The notes beneath the pieces are model-generated. The model ran no database searches. It was given only the letters and a program-made list of their open reading frames with translations, and was not told where the DNA came from. A DNA stretch of 10,138 bases from Thermoflexales bacterium. GTDB lineage: Bacteria; Chloroflexota; Anaerolineae; B4-G1. Position 1 is the first letter of the stretch, and each line of letters begins with the position of its first letter. This document shows, piece after piece, positions 6,918 through 10,138 of the stretch. Location: assembly GCA_007118795.1 (NCBI GenBank), contig SKQX01000167.1:1-10138 (forward strand), written 5' to 3'. The position numbers and the translations under genes are program-made.

Positions 6918-9863
6918 TCACGGCGCTGGCTCTGCTCCGGTGAACCGCCGCGCCAAATCGTCGACCCTACATTCTACCACGGCTCCCCCTTCGATGCCAC
7001 GCAAGCGGAGCACACCATCGTCGGTGACAGCACCCAGCCGGGCCACAGGCCATCCGACCAGGGCCTTCTCGAAAGCAACAGCAGCCTCGGGCGCCACCTC
7101 GACCAAGAAGCGAGCGTTGCTCTCGGAGAAAAGGGCCATCACGTCAGTATCGACTCCCGGGGTGCGCGGCAGGTCCGTCAGGTCGAGGGCTAGCCCCCAT
7201 CGGCCGGCGATGGCCATCTCCGCCGCCGCCAACGCCAATCCGCCCTCCGACAGATCGTGGCAAGCTCGCACCCATCCAGACCGTATGGCGCTGTGAAGAC
7301 TGCGCATCATCTCGATGGCGTGGGGTACCGGCATTGGAACGCTTCCCCCAGACCCACCGTACAGACGGTGCAGGAGTCCCCCACCCAGTTCGGCTCCCGT
7401 CTGACCCACCACGTAGACCCAGTCTCCGGTCCGCTTGAGATCCATGGTGACCGCCTTGCGCACGTCGGGGACGACGCCGAGCGACGAGATGAGCAGCGTG
7501 GGCGGGATCGCCCGTTTCTCCCCGTGACGATCGACGTACTCATTATTCAGACTGTCCTTGCCGGAGATAAAGGGCGTGCCATATGCCAGCGCCGCGTCAT
7601 GACACCCCTGAGCCGCGCGGACGAGGGATCCCAGGCGGTCGGAAAGCGAAGGATTCCCCCAGCAGAAGTTGTCGAGAAGCGCGATGCGGTCGGGATCACC
7701 CCCGACAGCGACCACGTTCCGCACGGCTTCGTCCACCACTGCCCAGGCCATGGCATAGGGATCCATCTGCCCGTAATAAGGGTTTATCCCGCAACCGATG
7801 GCCAACCCCCGCCAGCCCTCTATCTGCCACGGGCATAGAACCGCCGCATCCGATGGGCCATCGGCCCGCTGGCCGACCAGCGGCTTGACAAAGGTGGCCC
7901 CCTGGACCTCGTGATCGTAGCGCCGAATCACGGATTCCTTGCTGGCGACGTCGGGATCCCCCAAGAGCCCCAGCAAGACGGTGCTCAGATCGTCAGGCAG
8001 CAGTGCTTCCCCCTGGGGAAGCACCGGGGCTTTCCATTCGGCCCGCATCTTGGGCCGAGGCCAGCCTTCGTGCACGAAGTCCATATCCATGTCGACCACG
8101 GTCTGACCCTGGTAACGGACGCTCAGTCGACCATCTCCGGTGAAGCGCCCGATGACCGTTACCTCGACGTCAAACCGGTCACAGATCTCCTCCAGGCGGG
8201 GCAGGTTCTCGGAAGGGACGGCCAGCACCATACGCTCCTGAGCCTCCGAGAGCCAGATCTCCCACGGGCGCAGTCCCGGGTATTTCAAGGGCACGGTGCT
8301 CAGCTCCACCTCGACCCCGATATGGCGTCCCATCTCTCCCGCTGCCGAGGAGAAACCGCCAGCGCCACAGTCGGTGATGGCGTGGTAGAGGCCAGCATCG
8401 CGAGCCACCACAATCGCTTCCATCATCTTCTTCTCGGTGATGGGGTCGCCAATCTGGACGACGCTCCCGACGGTCTGACCCGTCTCGTGGGTCAGTTCAG
8501 CCGAGGAAAACGTCGCGCCGTGGAGGCCATCCCGCCCAGTACGTCCACCGATCGCAACACAGAGATCGCCTGGTCGCGGATCCCGCGGGTGCTGTCCGTG
8601 GCGAGCTAGTCCGACACAGCCACAGTAGACTAGCGGGTTGGCGGTGTAGCCTCGGTCGTAGATGATAGCACCGGAGACAGTGGGGATACCCATCTTGTTT
8701 CCGTAGTCCTCGATACCTGCTACCACGCCCCGAGCGATCCGCCGAGGATGGAGCACGCCCTCCGGGAGATCCTCTCGAGCGGTGTCAAGTTCGCCAAAGC
8801 AGAGGACGTCGGTGTTGGCAATCGGCCGCCCGGAGACGCCCAATATGTCCCGCATCACGCCCCCGACACCGGTATTCGCACCCCCAAAGGGTTCCAGCGC
8901 GCTGGGGTGATTGTGGGTCTCGACCTTGAACGACACGACGAAGGTCCCATCAAAGTCGACAATGCCGGCATTGTCCACAAACGCTGACCGGACCCACTCT
9001 CGGTCGAGTTTCTCCGTGACGGCCCGAATGGTAGTGCGCAGTAGACCGTCTATCGTCTCCTCACCCCCGTCCACAGGATCGTGATCGTGAGGGAGGATCC
9101 GCGGCACCCCGCCCTCACAGGAGAAATCAATCTCGGCCTTGAAGGTCTTGTGCTGGCAGTGCTCCGACCAAGTCTGAGCCAGCGTCTCCAGCTCCACGTC
9201 TGTAGGGTCGCGCCCGATGCGGTTGAACTCCTCTTTGATCACCCGTATCTCCTCGAGGGAGAGGTAGAGGAGCCTTTCTATGCTCATCCGCGCCAATCCG
9301 TCGTCATCGAGCTCCCGAATCGCAAGGATGTCGACCTGATCGGACGGTTCGGCCCGAGGTACGAAGGCCGGCTGCATCGGGCCCAGCGAGTAAGTCTGGA
9401 TCACGTCGTTGCACAGCACTTGCTGCGCAATCTCATGGAGATCGTCGCTCGACAGATCTCCGGCAAACACGTAACGGGTGCCGGTAGCAACAGCCGCGAT
9501 GGCGTTGATGTTCAGCCTACGCGCACGGCGGAGCAGATGCTTGGCCACAGGATCCGTGACGCCGGGTCGGTAGCCGACCTCGACGCATCGGTCTGATCCT
9601 TGCTCGGCCAGTCTCTGGGCTTGGAGCGCCGTCGCGTTGGTGCCGGACCACCACCGATAGTTCTCAACGATGGGATCGACCAACAGCGCATCCGCCAGCC
9701 GCTCAACCTGCTCGTGGGAGAGATCGCCGCGCACGAACGTGAGATTACTGACCCGGACAGAGTCGACGGCTACGGTGCCTAGTTCCTGAATCTGTGTGCC
9801 CAACTCCAACGCCCGTCCATCCGGCTGCTGGGCGCACCATAAGACCTCAATGCACTGAAGCAT
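6918..9863 (-). CDS. purL: FGAM synthase large subunit with two N-terminal PurS-like repeats, 981 aa
   Basis: ATP-dependent synthesis of FGAM from FGAR using ammonia from PurQ. Residues 1-71 and 92-160 look like two PurS-type units: both have an [IV]EV strand near the start, a GDLS motif (GDLSHEQ 46-52; GDLSSDD 135-141), then a helix and a short V/I strand. The PurL core follows: TWSEHCQHKT (231-240), VETHNHPSALEPFGGAN (314-330), TDCGAGGFSSAAGEMG (497-512), WLSEAQERMVL (537-547), CGINPYYG (691-698), ISGKDSLNNEY (766-776), HDLSEGGLALAAAEM (869-883). Length is between Bacillus PurL (about 742, with separate PurS) and the roughly 1,300-residue proteobacterial protein that also holds the glutaminase. 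The ATG at 9863 is preferred to the one at 9872 because AAGGA lies eight bases before it and the PurS-like strand then starts at once. It is the first gene of the operon. Confidence 0.96.
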   Translation of the reverse strand: MLQCIEVLWCAQQPDGRALELGTQIQELGTVAVDSVRVSNLTFVRGDLSHEQVERLADALLVDPIVENYRWWSGTNATALQAQRLAEQGSDRCVEVGYRPGVTDPVAKHLLRRARRLNINAIAAVATGTRYVFAGDLSSDDLHEIAQQVLCNDVIQTYSLGPMQPAFVPRAEPSDQVDILAIRELDDDGLARMSIERLLYLSLEEIRVIKEEFNRIGRDPTDVELETLAQTWSEHCQHKTFKAEIDFSCEGGVPRILPHDHDPVDGGEETIDGLLRTTIRAVTEKLDREWVRSAFVDNAGIVDFDGTFVVSFKVETHNHPSALEPFGGANTGVGGVMRDILGVSGRPIANTDVLCFGELDTAREDLPEGVLHPRRIARGVVAGIEDYGNKMGIPTVSGAIIYDRGYTANPLVYCGCVGLARHGQHPRDPRPGDLCVAIGGRTGRDGLHGATFSSAELTHETGQTVGSVVQIGDPITEKKMMEAIVVARDAGLYHAITDCGAGGFSSAAGEMGRHIGVEVELSTVPLKYPGLRPWEIWLSEAQERMVLAVPSENLPRLEEICDRFDVEVTVIGRFTGDGRLSVRYQGQTVVDMDMDFVHEGWPRPKMRAEWKAPVLPQGEALLPDDLSTVLLGLLGDPDVASKESVIRRYDHEVQGATFVKPLVGQRADGPSDAAVLCPWQIEGWRGLAIGCGINPYYGQMDPYAMAWAVVDEAVRNVVAVGGDPDRIALLDNFCWGNPSLSDRLGSLVRAAQGCHDAALAYGTPFISGKDSLNNEYVDRHGEKRAIPPTLLISSLGVVPDVRKAVTMDLKRTGDWVYVVGQTGAELGGGLLHRLYGGSGGSVPMPVPHAIEMMRSLHSAIRSGWVRACHDLSEGGLALAAAEMAIAGRWGLALDLTDLPRTPGVDTDVMALFSESNARFLVEVAPEAAVAFEKALVGWPVARLGAVTDDGVLRLRGIEGGAVVECRVDDLARRFTGAEPAP

Positions 9864-9871
9864 GGTTCCCA

Positions 9872-9876
9872 TCCTT
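9872..9876 (-). promoter_or_regulatory. Ribosome binding site for purL
   Basis: AAGGA on the minus strand, eight bases before the ATG at 9863. It touches the first base of the upstream ATG at 9872, so that ATG cannot use it. Confidence 0.65.
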
Positions 9877-9905
9877 GATCAAGTGGTAGGATAGCAGCTG
9901 AGTTC

Positions 9906-9951
9906 GGTACACCATTGTACCCGATTGTCGCAACCTCCCGATTTTACTATA
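9906..9951 (-). promoter_or_regulatory. Putative promoter and operator-like repeats upstream of purL
   Basis: Reading toward purL, a TATAGT (9951-9946) could be a -10 box; the only -35 candidate I see is a weak TTGCCG at 9976-9971 with a long 19-base spacer. Downstream, AATCGGG occurs twice, 17 bases apart (9943-9937 and 9926-9920). An exact inverted repeat, GGTACA and TGTACC with four bases between (9906-9921), covers a second -10-like TACAAT (9919-9914). Repeats placed here could be regulator sites for the pur operon, but I recognise no known PurR box. No riboswitch could be made out in the leader. Confidence 0.35.
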
Positions 9952-10033
9952 TCCTGCGCGAGCCACAAGCCGGCAAGACCGGCAAAGACACGTTGACCGA
10001 CGCCACTCCGCGGAATCCGCTTCCCCGCACCGC

Positions 10034-10061
10034 TTGAGTTTCCACGGGGCTATGGTATAGT
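10034..10061 (+). promoter_or_regulatory. Possible divergent sigma-70-type promoter toward the right edge
   Basis: TTGAGT (10034-10039) and TATAGT (10056-10061) with a 16-base spacer match 4/6 and 5/6 of the housekeeping consensus on the plus strand. Transcription would start near 10068 and run off the window. No convincing gene start with a ribosome binding site is seen by 10138; an ATG at 10120 has only a GGAG that is too far upstream. The target gene is therefore unknown. Confidence 0.4.
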
Positions 10062-10138
10062 GGCCTGGGCCGCGCGAAAAGCCCTGTGCAGGAGCCCTCA
10101 TAACAACCGACGACATTCGATGCCGACTTGTCGGACGG

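Larger units (their letters stand above)
9864..10138. other. Non-coding region between the pur operon and the right edge
   Basis: No supportable gene lies in these 275 bases. Besides the two putative promoters it holds a near-tandem repeat, CCGGCAAGA then CCGGCAAAGA (9970-9988), a short palindrome GCGGAATCCGC (10010-10020), and a small inverted repeat CCGAC/GTCGG near 10123-10134. It is locally more AT-rich at 9905-9955 than the genes, as expected of a promoter region. Confidence 0.55.

Noticed and set aside
9864..10030. Purine, PRPP or ZTP riboswitch in the purL leader
   Set aside because: I looked for the conserved core motifs on the minus strand and found none; the AT-rich part is short and repeat-like rather than a multi-stem aptamer. 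A covariance-model scan would settle it.
9847..10116. Minus-strand 89-codon frame upstream of and overlapping the purL start
   Set aside because: It covers the promoter-like region, overlaps purL in another frame, has no clear ribosome binding site and no recognisable protein features. A leader peptide role cannot be excluded but is unsupported.
1..10138. Mobile element, CRISPR array, tRNA/rRNA, phage or defence system
   Set aside because: No transposase, integrase, regularly spaced repeats or RNA gene signatures were found, and nearly every base belongs to a recognised purine gene.

Overview
The window is almost entirely one bacterial operon for de novo purine (IMP) biosynthesis. It is read leftward on the minus strand in the order purL, purQ, purC, purE, purF, purD-purM fusion, purN. 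Gene gaps are 1 to 76 bases, all seven genes run the same way, and most have a good Shine-Dalgarno sequence, so a single transcript of about 9.9 kb is likely. Only the right-hand 275 bases (9864-10138) lie outside a gene. They look like a divergent promoter region: the leader of purL on one strand, and a possible sigma-70-type promoter for a gene beyond the right edge on the other. At the left edge only 11 bases follow the purN stop, so the operon may continue outside the window.

The genes supply the enzymes for PRPP to phosphoribosylamine (PurF), to GAR (PurD), to FGAR (PurN), to FGAM (PurL and PurQ), to AIR (PurM), to CAIR (PurE) and to SAICAR (PurC). The last steps (PurB, PurH) are not in the window. 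Neither are separate purS or purK genes, and the sequence offers a reason for each absence. PurL carries two PurS-like repeats at its N terminus. PurE has the sequence signature of class II AIR carboxylase (the animal type), which uses CO2 directly and needs no PurK.

The enzyme architecture is the most interesting part. PurD and PurM are one 789-residue chain followed 20 bases later by purN, the same domain order as the animal GART protein. purC is followed directly by class II purE, the same order as animal PAICS. The genes are otherwise clearly bacterial: operon layout, Shine-Dalgarno sites, GTG start for purC, and a Bacillus-type Fe-S PurF with a propeptide.

The DNA is GC-rich (by eye around 60 percent). 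A Chloroflexota-like or similar deep-branching bacterium is a plausible source given the fusions and mixed gene types, but this is inference and I could not test it. I saw no mobile element, CRISPR array, RNA gene, phage or defence gene. The window is core metabolism with unusual enzyme architecture, not a new accessory system.
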